Positions 57,136 through 64,000 of a stretch of 64,000 nt of DNA are shown piece after piece (position 1 is the stretch's first letter; each line of letters starts with the position of its first letter). The stretch is from Luteibacter rhizovicinus (GTDB lineage: Bacteria; Pseudomonadota; Gammaproteobacteria; Xanthomonadales; Rhodanobacteraceae): assembly GCF_004342265.1 (NCBI RefSeq), contig NZ_SMCS01000004.1:124001-188000 (forward strand), read 5' to 3'. Below the pieces are notes generated by a model. It ran no database searches. It saw only the letters and a program-made list of their open reading frames with translations, and was not told the DNA's origin. Made by a program: the position numbers and the translations under genes.

Positions 57136-57678
57136 ATGAGCGTCGCCGATCTTCGTAGCCAGATTCCCGATTACGCCAAAGACCTCAAGCTCAACCTCGA
57201 TTCCGTGCTGAGCGAGGCGGGTGCTCCCGGCCTGAACATGGCGCAGATCGCCATGGTTGCCCTGGGCTCCGCTTACTCGTCGCGGTTCAAGCCGCTGACT
57301 CAGGCCATTGCGGCGTTCGCCGCTGAGCACGCCAGCGCCGAGCAGCTGACCGCCGCCAAGGGTTCGGCCGCGATCATGGGCATGAACAACATCTATTACC
57401 GCTTCCAGCACCTGGTCAGCCATCCGGAGTACGCCACCATCCCGGCGAAGCTGCGCATGAACGTGATCGGCGCCTACAAGGGCGACGCGAAGAACGACTT
57501 CGAGCTGGTCTCGCTCGCCGTCTCCGCGGTGAATGGTTGCGGCATGTGCATCGACTCGCACGACAAAGTGCTTCGTGACGGCGGCGTTTCCGTGCAGGGC
57601 ATCCAGAGCGCGGTACGCATTGCCTCGGTGATCCATGCAGTGGCCGTGGTGCTCGAACAGGCCGAAGTCGCGGGTTGA
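57136..57678 (+). CDS. ahpD: Alkyl hydroperoxide reductase AhpD
   Basis: A 180-aa helical carboxymuconolactone-decarboxylase-fold protein. The active CxxC is in NGCGMCIDSHDKVL with the following His. It can regenerate AhpC. ATG at 57136 has AAAGG 8 nt upstream. It follows ahpC after the terminator above. Confidence 0.94.
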   Translation: MSVADLRSQIPDYAKDLKLNLDSVLSEAGAPGLNMAQIAMVALGSAYSSRFKPLTQAIAAFAAEHASAEQLTAAKGSAAIMGMNNIYYRFQHLVSHPEYATIPAKLRMNVIGAYKGDAKNDFELVSLAVSAVNGCGMCIDSHDKVLRDGGVSVQGIQSAVRIASVIHAVAVVLEQAEVAG

Positions 57679-57763
57679 TCGACCCGGGGCGGAGCCTGCT
57701 TAACGCTCCGTTCGCATGTAAAGGACGAGTCTTCCTTTCCCTATGGGTGAGGAGGACTCTGTC

Positions 57764-58120
57764 ATGTATGTCGATGGTTTCGTATTACCGGTTCCCGAAG
57801 ACCGGCTTGCCGAATACCGCAAAATGGCGCGCCGCTCGGCCAAGGTCTGGCGCGAGCACGGCGCCCTCGAATACTGGGAATGCGTTGCCGACGACGTAAA
57901 ACCCGGCAAGACGACCTCCTTTCCGCAGAGCGTGAAGCTCAAACCCGGCGAAACCGTAATCTTCGCCTGGGTCATCTATCAGTCGAAACGCGATCGGGAC
58001 CGGGTGCTGAAGGCGGTCATGAGCGACCCCCGCCTGGCCGATCTGATGGATCCAAAAAAGCTGCCGTTCGACGGCAAGCGTATGTTCTGGGGCGGATTCA
58101 AGCCGCTGGTCACCCTGTAG
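57764..58120 (+). CDS. DUF1428 family protein
   Basis: A 118-aa protein starting MYVDGFVLPVPEDRLAEYRK, with a conserved CVADDVKPGKTTSFPQ block and a RMFWGGFKPLV end. Members adopt a dimeric ferredoxin-like (ABM-type) fold; function unknown. GGAGG lies 8 nt before the ATG. It follows the peroxide genes but a role there is only suggestive. Confidence 0.85.
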   Translation: MYVDGFVLPVPEDRLAEYRKMARRSAKVWREHGALEYWECVADDVKPGKTTSFPQSVKLKPGETVIFAWVIYQSKRDRDRVLKAVMSDPRLADLMDPKKLPFDGKRMFWGGFKPLVTL

Positions 58121-58217
58121 GCGCAAACGTTGATTGGGTCGCCCATGCCTTCTGGCACTGGGTCGGAGGTCATGGTCGTCCCTACGTTACGGGCTCATCC
58201 GAAGGAGCCCCACCCTC

Positions 58218-60899
58218 ATGCGTCGTTTCGTCCGTCCCCTCGTTCTCACCGCGCTCGCCGCCTGCTGTGGTGCGGCGCTCGCCGCCGGCACGGACGCCGC
58301 CGCGCCGCTCGGCCATCTGCCGGGCTGGGCTACTCCCGAAGCCTACCGTCTGTCGTTCAAGGTCGATCCCAAGCAGGAGACCTATAGCGGCAGCACGACG
58401 ATCAAGGTCAAGCTGTCGCAGGCATCCGACTTCGTCTGGCTGCACGGACACGACCTGAAAGTCAGCAAGGTCACCGTCACCGACGCAGCAGGCAAGAAGC
58501 ATGTCGGCAAGTACACCGTCGCCGCCGAGAAGGAAGGCGTCGCCCGCGTGGACCTCGGCGCGAAGCTCGAGCCGCAGGAAATCTCCCTTGCGATCGAATT
58601 CACCGCACCGCTGAACAAGCAGTTGCAGGGCCTGTACAAGGTCTCGCACGAGGGCGTGCCCTATGCGATGACGCAGATGGAGCCGGTCTCCGCGCGTTAC
58701 GCGTTCCCGGGCTTCGACGAGCCGTCGTTCAAGACGCCATACGACATCAGCCTGACCATTCCGGCCGACGATGTCGGCGTGGCCAATACCAAGCAGATCA
58801 AAGAAGAGAAGGCGGGCGAAGGCTGGAAGACGCTTACCTTCTCGACGACCAAGCCGTTGCCGACTTATCTGGTCGCATTCGCCGTCGGTCCGTGGGATGT
58901 CGTGAAAGGTCCGGACATTGCCCCGACCGCATTCCGCGCCAGCTCGACCGAGCTGCGCGGCATCGCCGCCAAGGGCGAAGGCCACCGCATGAAGCATGTG
59001 CTGGGCGAGACGCAGTCGATCATCCACACGCTGGAGGATTACTACGGTTTCGGCTATCCCTTCGACAAGCTCGACCTGCTCGCTGCCCCCGACTTCAGCG
59101 CGGGCGCCATGGAAAACGCGGGCCTCGTCACCTTCCGCGACTGGCTGCTGCTGATCGATCCGGATTCCCCGGCCCAGTACGTCCGCGGTTCGTTCAACGT
59201 CAACGCGCATGAGCTGGCGCACCAGTGGACCGGCGACACCGTCACCATGGCGTGGTGGGACGATCTGTGGCTGAACGAAGCCTTCGCGACCTGGATGCAG
59301 CAGAAGATCACGACCAAGGTCCACCCGGAATACCGTGCCGACCTCGACCGCGTTCGCGGTGCGCAGGGTGCGATGTCCAACGACAGCCTCGTCAGCGCCC
59401 GCAAGATCCGTCAGCCCATCACCGGCAATGGCGACATCGAGACAGCGTTCGACGGCATCACCTACCAGAAGGGCGCCGCCGTCCTTGGTATGTTCGAGGG
59501 CTATGTCACCGACCCGGTCTTCCAGAAGGGCATGCGTGCCTATATCGAAAAGCACAAGTTCGGTAACGCCAGCGCGGACGACCTCATCGATTCGATCGCC
59601 GAAGCTTCCGGCCAGGGCGCGCCGTTCAAGGATGCCTTCCGTAGCTTCCTCAATCAGTCGGGCGTGCCCTACGTGGCGACCGAAGTGAAGCAGGAAGGCG
59701 GCAAGACCGTGCTGCACCTGACCCAGAGCCGTTACCTGCCGTTGGGCAGCACGGGCGACGCCAACCGCGTGTGGGGCGTGCCCCTCTGCGTGCGTTATGG
59801 CACGACCGGCGGCGGCAACAAGGTCGCGTGCGAACTGCTCGACAAGGCCACTGGCACGATCGCGCTGGAAGGCGCGAGCTCGCCGACATGGGTCCTGCCG
59901 AATGCCAACGGTCGCGGTTACTACCGCTTCGCGCAGAGCAAGAAGGATCTGGCCAGCCTCTCGAAGGTAGTCGGCACGCTGACCGATGCCGAGCAGCTGG
60001 CTTACGCCGATGCCGTTCGCGCTGGCTTCCAGCACGGCGACATCGATGCGGGCGACGCACTTGCCGCGCTGAAGCCGCTGACCGCATCGAAGACGCGCGA
60101 AGTGTCGACGGCGCCGATGGCGCTGCTTGGCTGGATCGTGTCGCACGAAGCCGTCACGGACGTACAGCGCGCGCATCTGCGTGCCTGGGCCAAGGACGCC
60201 TACTATCCGAAGCTGCAGACGCTGGGCTTCCGCAAGAAGGCGGGCGAGCAGGATAACGACACGCTGACCCGCAGCGCGCTGGTCGACTTCCTCTCCGGTT
60301 CCGAAATCGCCGTACCGGAAGTTCGCGCCGAACTGCTCAAGCAGGGCGATGCGGCACTGAAGGTCAAGGACGGTCACCTGGACCTCGATGCGGCCGATCC
60401 GGACCTGCTGGGCCTGGCTCTGGAAGTTACCGTGCAGGAACGTGGCAAGCCCGCGGTCGACGCGCTGATCGCCGAGATCCCGAAGACCAGCGATCCGGCC
60501 AAGCGCAACGCCATGCTTCAGGGCCTGTCGGCCGCCAGGGGCCCGCTCGCCGATCAGGCGCGCGACTTCGCCCTGGGTAAGGACGTCAAGGTCGGTGAAA
60601 TGGCCGCCATCCTCCGCGGTGCCCGCGATACGGAAGCGAGCCGTGACGGTCTCTGGAAGTGGTTCGTGACGAACTACGACAAGGTCGTGGCCCGCACAGG
60701 CAGCTTCGCCGGCGGCCAGCTCCCGGGTCTTGCCGGTGGCGGCGGTTGCTCCAAGGTCGAAGCCGATCGCTTGACGGCCTTCTTCCAGCCCCGTCTGAAG
60801 GAAGTCACCGGTGCCGAACGCGGTCTGGCCCAGACCACGGAATCGACGCTGCTCTGCGCGGCGCTGAAGGAAAAGCAGGATCCGAAGTCGATTCGTTGA
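58218..60899 (+). CDS. Secreted M1-family aminopeptidase
   Basis: An 893-aa zinc aminopeptidase. Signal peptide MRRFVRPLVLTALAACCGAA...A is followed by an N-terminal beta domain and a thermolysin-like catalytic domain with GAMENAG (substrate binding) and HELAHQW plus the downstream Glu in LWLNEAFATW (HExxH-18-E). An ERAP1-like helical C-terminal domain (about 560-890) ends the protein. GAAGGAG lies 10 nt before the ATG. It removes N-terminal residues from peptides in the envelope or medium, which suits the peptide-scavenging receptors in this window. Confidence 0.94.
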   Translation: MRRFVRPLVLTALAACCGAALAAGTDAAAPLGHLPGWATPEAYRLSFKVDPKQETYSGSTTIKVKLSQASDFVWLHGHDLKVSKVTVTDAAGKKHVGKYTVAAEKEGVARVDLGAKLEPQEISLAIEFTAPLNKQLQGLYKVSHEGVPYAMTQMEPVSARYAFPGFDEPSFKTPYDISLTIPADDVGVANTKQIKEEKAGEGWKTLTFSTTKPLPTYLVAFAVGPWDVVKGPDIAPTAFRASSTELRGIAAKGEGHRMKHVLGETQSIIHTLEDYYGFGYPFDKLDLLAAPDFSAGAMENAGLVTFRDWLLLIDPDSPAQYVRGSFNVNAHELAHQWTGDTVTMAWWDDLWLNEAFATWMQQKITTKVHPEYRADLDRVRGAQGAMSNDSLVSARKIRQPITGNGDIETAFDGITYQKGAAVLGMFEGYVTDPVFQKGMRAYIEKHKFGNASADDLIDSIAEASGQGAPFKDAFRSFLNQSGVPYVATEVKQEGGKTVLHLTQSRYLPLGSTGDANRVWGVPLCVRYGTTGGGNKVACELLDKATGTIALEGASSPTWVLPNANGRGYYRFAQSKKDLASLSKVVGTLTDAEQLAYADAVRAGFQHGDIDAGDALAALKPLTASKTREVSTAPMALLGWIVSHEAVTDVQRAHLRAWAKDAYYPKLQTLGFRKKAGEQDNDTLTRSALVDFLSGSEIAVPEVRAELLKQGDAALKVKDGHLDLDAADPDLLGLALEVTVQERGKPAVDALIAEIPKTSDPAKRNAMLQGLSAARGPLADQARDFALGKDVKVGEMAAILRGARDTEASRDGLWKWFVTNYDKVVARTGSFAGGQLPGLAGGGGCSKVEADRLTAFFQPRLKEVTGAERGLAQTTESTLLCAALKEKQDPKSIR

Positions 60900-60922
60900 T
60901 CGTTCGGAAGTCACGCTGAGAT

Positions 60923-60959
60923 AAAAACGCCGGGCGAGAAATCGCCCGGCGTTTTTTTT
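60923..60959. terminator. Bidirectional terminator between the aminopeptidase and the convergent orphan gene
   Basis: AAAAACGCCGGGCGA, loop GAAA, TCGCCCGGCGTTTTT. A 15-bp perfect stem with a GNRA loop and A/T flanks works for both strands. Confidence 0.92.
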
Positions 60960-60970
60960 GATTCGTCGGA

Positions 60971-61486
60971 TTACTGGATGGTGATGCTCGCCGAGCGGAC
61001 GCTGCCTCCGCCATTGCTCGGATAGACGGTGAAGTTGAAGTTGCCACCCTGGTAGCCGGAGGCATTCCAGTAGCGCCGGTAGCCGACGATGGTGCCGCGG
61101 CTGCACGGTTGCGGATTCGCGGCACTGCAAAGTGGCTCAGTGCGAATCTCTTGCAAGGGATTGCTCAGGAGTGTTGCTTGGGCATATCGCCCATAACCGA
61201 TTTCATCGGTAACAATTGTCATATTTGCTCCACCGTGATCGAGTTGCGTTGATGCCGACGCGTAAGGCCCAAAGGTTTCAATGCCCCCGGCCGTCGAAAT
61301 CACTCGAACTACATAAGCGGCTGAGAGCGAAGATGCCGATCCCATTCGTTCGCCAAGGACGCTATAGGTACCGACTGCTTCGGAGTCCATCGCTTGGTGC
61401 ATCTGTTCCTGAGCGGTCGAGGTGCCTGCATGTGCGATGGCACACAACACTACCGCTCGCGTGTAATTTCCGACTGTAATTTTCAT
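60971..61486 (-). CDS. Orphan secreted protein, no recognised family
   Basis: A 171-aa product with a signal peptide (MKITVGNYTRAVVLCAIAHA...TA-QE). The rest is Ser/Gly/Ala/Tyr-rich with two Cys (LCSAANPQPC), suggesting one disulfide, and ends NGGGSVRSASITIQ. GGGAGGT lies 5 nt before the ATG, one of the strongest ribosome sites in the window. Base composition is less GC-rich than the neighbours. I do not recognise a family. Confidence 0.68.
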   Translation of the reverse strand: MKITVGNYTRAVVLCAIAHAGTSTAQEQMHQAMDSEAVGTYSVLGERMGSASSLSAAYVVRVISTAGGIETFGPYASASTQLDHGGANMTIVTDEIGYGRYAQATLLSNPLQEIRTEPLCSAANPQPCSRGTIVGYRRYWNASGYQGGNFNFTVYPSNGGGSVRSASITIQ

Positions 61487-61727
61487 GCTACCTCCCTTAA
61501 CAGGTGCGGGCAGATTGCCCGTAATGATGATGTGCATCCGTTGGTCGTAACGAAATCATCGTTTTCGACAACACATGCAGGCGATGGCTCTCATGCTGCT
61601 TCGTGAATACGTGCGTGTTGCGTCGGAGAAAGTTGGATTGCGCGATGGCTTACGATCCATGGAATCGGTGCAGGCTGGAATCGATGTTGCTTGGTTACAC
61701 AAGCTCATCATCCCGATAGGAGGCATC

Positions 61728-62141
61728 ATGCAAATCAATGGATTGACGTCATCGCCAGCATCCGCACCAGACTTGCTGTCGCGGAGTCGAACTCGGGAGC
61801 GTATGGAAGAACCAATGCCCGGTAGTACATCTAGATCGTCAGCCGAACTTCGCTTCGACTTCTCTCGGATAAGTCCGCGGAACTTTCACGCTCTGGTTGA
61901 CGACTGGGTAAAGAGCGAACGAATCAGCACTTTGGAGGGCGCATGTCTCATGGATGCCGTGCCTCCCGACGCTCTACGGGAGAGGCCAGATGTTCCCATC
62001 GATATCTTCGCTTCGATCAATGGCATTGCGAAATTCCATACCTCTATCCGTGACCCCGAGGGTGCGTCCTTCTGGCTCGATCTGGGGAGCAAGCTTCGTT
62101 ATCTCGAAACCAATACGCGCGGCATTTCCGAGCAGGCTTAG
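61728..62141 (+). CDS. Orphan small protein with Ser-rich N-terminus
   Basis: A 137-aa product. It begins MQINGLTSSPASAPDLLS and stays Ser/Arg-rich and probably disordered for ~45 residues. A compact, helical-looking part follows (ISPRNFHALVDDWVKSERIS, EGASFWLDLGSKLRYLE). GATAGGAGG lies 5 nt before the ATG; upstream in-frame starts at 61575 lack this. No family recognised. The polar Ser-rich N-terminus resembles secretion signals of type III substrates, but this is only a resemblance. Confidence 0.6.
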   Translation: MQINGLTSSPASAPDLLSRSRTRERMEEPMPGSTSRSSAELRFDFSRISPRNFHALVDDWVKSERISTLEGACLMDAVPPDALRERPDVPIDIFASINGIAKFHTSIRDPEGASFWLDLGSKLRYLETNTRGISEQA

Positions 62142-62265
62142 ATGATCTGTGCGGTGGCGTCCGACATGTGTGTAAGCGATTGGCTAGCACGAAGCATGTC
62201 GGTGTTGGTTGGTAGCCAGATTGCTTCATTGCATCTACCACCCATCCGTCATCAAGGAAGAAGTC

Positions 62266-62637
62266 ATGATCCCCTCTGCTACCCACTTCGGTGCACGCAA
62301 TCCGAACGTTGCCAGCCATAGCGCGAATGACGCAAAGCACACCACCGGGCCGTCCTACCGCGAAGTCGCGAAGCAAGCGAATGCGAACGTCAAAGGTTCG
62401 ACGCCGAACGCCAGGAAGACGCCGCTGTCGCGATTGACCATCCAGAACATAGGTATGGGGCAGAAAGACATGAGTGCGGCATCGAAACAGAAGGTCATCG
62501 ACCGGGTGCGGCAGACGTTGCACGGGATAGTGATGAATCGGCAGAAGGTGTACGCGGAGCGCCACAAGGAGCAGGTCGAGATGTCGTGCAAAAGCACCGG
62601 CAGGCATGCCAAACACGGATTCAACGTCCGCTGTTGA
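62266..62637 (+). CDS. Orphan small basic protein
   Basis: A 123-aa product starting MIPSATHFGARNPNVASH. The N-terminal half is Asn/Ser/Ala/Thr-rich; the C-terminal half is basic and helical (KQKVIDRVRQTLHGIVMNRQ). AAGGA lies 7 nt before the ATG. No family recognised. It follows the previous orphan on the same strand after 124 bp. Confidence 0.55.
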   Translation: MIPSATHFGARNPNVASHSANDAKHTTGPSYREVAKQANANVKGSTPNARKTPLSRLTIQNIGMGQKDMSAASKQKVIDRVRQTLHGIVMNRQKVYAERHKEQVEMSCKSTGRHAKHGFNVRC

Positions 62638-62739
62638 TCGGATGGGTTGCGAGTGGGTCGGAATAGCATGGTTCCGACCCCCGTGACTTTCCCGGCACAC
62701 CGGGCATACTGCCCACATGACGTCGGCAAACCTCACAGC

Positions 62740-63783
62740 ATGACCGCCCGCCACCGGACGAACGACAGCGGCGCACTTCGCACCACCGCACGCGATGTCG
62801 CCGACGCGGCGGGCGTTTCGATTTCCGCCGTATCGCGGACCTTTACCGAAGGCGCGAGCGTCTCGTCGAAGACGCGCGAACGTGTACTCGCTGCTGCGCA
62901 GGAGCTGGGGTACCGGCCGAATCATCTGGCACGCAGTCTGATGACCGGGCGGACGGAGCTGATCGGACTGGTGTCGAATCACTTCGCGAACCCGACCTTC
63001 ATGGAAGTGTTCGATCTGTTTACCCGCGAGCTTCAGTCGCGTGGCTTGCGCCCGCTGCTGGCGAATCTCGGGGCGAACGACGATGGTCGGGCCGCGCTGG
63101 ATATGTTGCAGCAGTACAACGTCGACGCGGTGCTGATTGCGACGTCGGCGCCACCGGACGGATTTGCCGAATCGTGTCGCGCGGCGGGCCTGCCCGTATT
63201 GCATGTCTTCGGCCGGGCCGGGCGAAAGACGCCGGCGCCTGTCGTGACGGTCGACAACGTGGCGGGCGGGCGGTTGGTGGGTGAGGCCATGCTGACGCGC
63301 GGATTGCGGAAACTGGCCTTCCTTGGTGGCGCCGAACGCGATGCGGCGACGCTGGATCGCGGGCGCGGTTTCGCCGAGGCCGCCGGATCCTCGGTGCGCG
63401 TCGTTACCTATGCTGGCGATTACACGCACGAACACGGCCGTCGTGCGATGCATGCGCTGCTCGATGCCCATGCCAGTCTGGATGGCGTCTTCTGTGGCGA
63501 CGACGTGCTGGCGCTTGGCGCGATCGATGCGTGTCGCGAGCGCGGCATCGACGTTCCTTCACGCATCAGCGTCGTCGGCTTCGACGACATGCCGCTGGCG
63601 GCATGGCCCGCCTATAATCTGACAACGGTGCGGCAGCCGATCCGGGACATGGTGCTGCACGCCATCGAACGTATCGTGGCCTGGATGGCTGATGGCGAAT
63701 CGGTACCGCGCAGCCGCCTCTTTCCCTGTGAATTGATCGAGCGCGGCAGCCTGCGTGCGGCCGTGAGGCGATCCCGCCGATAG
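62740..63783 (+). CDS. LacI-family transcriptional regulator
   Basis: A 347-aa regulator with a LacI HTH (TTARDVADAAGVSISAVSRT) and hinge helix region (VLAAAQELGYRPNHLARSL), then a periplasmic-binding-like effector domain with LIGLVSNHFANPTFMEV and VVGFDDMPLAAWP. The likely start is MTARHRTNDSG at 62740; the upstream in-frame start at 62647 adds a non-conserved segment. The target sugar is unknown; no sugar genes lie beside it in the window. Confidence 0.88.
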   Translation: MTARHRTNDSGALRTTARDVADAAGVSISAVSRTFTEGASVSSKTRERVLAAAQELGYRPNHLARSLMTGRTELIGLVSNHFANPTFMEVFDLFTRELQSRGLRPLLANLGANDDGRAALDMLQQYNVDAVLIATSAPPDGFAESCRAAGLPVLHVFGRAGRKTPAPVVTVDNVAGGRLVGEAMLTRGLRKLAFLGGAERDAATLDRGRGFAEAAGSSVRVVTYAGDYTHEHGRRAMHALLDAHASLDGVFCGDDVLALGAIDACRERGIDVPSRISVVGFDDMPLAAWPAYNLTTVRQPIRDMVLHAIERIVAWMADGESVPRSRLFPCELIERGSLRAAVRRSRR

Positions 63784-63964
63784 CTATCCAGTGGTGATAT
63801 GACCCGGTAGATGCAACGGGAGCGACGGCCCGTGTTCCAACGCATCGCCGAGGTTATCGCCGATATGTTTGTCGGGTTGCGACGCATTTTGTGATGACTC
63901 CTGATATCTGGCGAAGCTATTGCTTCGGCCTCTGCGCGCATACCGCGCTCACCAGGATGGTGCC

Positions 63965-64000
63965 ATGACGCAAATAAGCAGTGTTTCAAATCAGGCGGTT
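63965..64000 (+). CDS. Possible start of a further orphan gene (cut by window edge)
   Basis: ATG at 63965 opens a frame MTQISSVSNQAV that runs to the end. AGGA lies about 7 nt upstream. Its polar, Ser/Asn/Gln-rich start resembles the orphans at 61728 and 62266. Only 12 codons are visible, so this is weak. Confidence 0.3.
   Translation, partial: MTQISSVSNQAV

Noticed and set aside
58182-61130. A 982-aa open frame on the minus strand opposite the M1 aminopeptidase
   Set aside because: It is antisense to a well-supported enzyme; long antisense frames are expected at this GC content. The product is low in recognisable motifs.
61487-63964. hrp-type PIP box or HrpL box that would support type III substrates
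   Set aside because: No TTCGC-N15-TTCGC or GGAACC-N16-CCAC match was found by eye near the orphan genes.

Overview
The window is high-GC DNA, densely coded on both strands, from a gammaproteobacterium of the Xanthomonadales, most likely Rhodanobacteraceae (Luteibacter/Dyella-like). The evidence is Oar-type TonB-dependent receptors, a YebC that begins MGRGPSIE, paired DUF3011 proteins, the ruvC-ruvA-kup-ruvB-ybgC-tol-pal-cpoB-queE-queC block near tRNA-Lys, and an oxyR/ahpC/ahpD locus. Genus is an inference from gene order and family resemblance. There is no rRNA, CRISPR array, integrase, transposase or phage gene; most of the window is core chromosome with a few accessory stretches.

Layout. 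1-10.8 kb: two Oar-like TonB-dependent receptors (the first cut by the window edge) flank a tight same-strand set of a diaminopimelate decarboxylase, a secreted M19 dipeptidase fused to a serine beta-lactamase-like domain, a VanX/DdpX-type D-Ala-D-Ala dipeptidase and a serine-hydrolase lipoprotein. This looks like a peptidoglycan-peptide salvage locus. 10.9-12.5 kb: nadE. 13.2-21.9 kb: the bamD/rluD-pgeF-clpB neighbourhood, interrupted by an opposite-strand DUF2167-otsA-otsB block. 22-24.4 kb: another TonB-dependent receptor. 24.8-29 kb: FmdB-like zinc ribbon, two DUF3011 secreted proteins, aspS and an alpha/beta hydrolase. 29.1-41 kb: yebC, ruvC, ruvA, kup, ruvB, ybgC, tolQRAB-pal-cpoB, queE and queC, covering Holliday-junction repair, potassium uptake, envelope constriction and queuosine synthesis.

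41.4-51 kb is mostly minus strand: a Tat-exported GH29 fucosidase, tRNA-Lys(UUU), a DedA-rhodanese fusion, then a signalling cluster (hybrid histidine kinase, LuxR-type regulator, orphan PhnD-like binding protein, second histidine kinase whose phospho-acceptor His and Asp are transposed), a VTT membrane protein and a deaminase downstream of glnS. 53.1-58.1 kb: DUF2007 protein, apt, msrA, an unknown secreted protein, then divergent oxyR and ahpC with a clear OxyR operator between them, ahpD and a DUF1428 protein. 58.2-60.9 kb: a secreted M1 aminopeptidase. 61-62.6 kb: three orphan small genes with strong ribosome binding sites, then a LacI-type regulator and the start of a possible further orphan at the right edge.

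Two repeat families fill the larger non-coding gaps. One is a ~128-bp element with 25-26-bp terminal inverted repeats, present as two oppositely oriented copies (7.3 and 24.5 kb) plus a shorter relative (21.9 kb). The other is a ~305-bp element with nearly perfect 28-bp arms and nested hairpins, in two direct copies (12.55 and 41.06 kb), both between convergent genes. The most notable protein-level observations are the peptidoglycan-peptide cluster, the histidine kinase with the His/Asp swap, the signalling operon with an orphan binding protein, and the orphan cluster near 61-62.6 kb.
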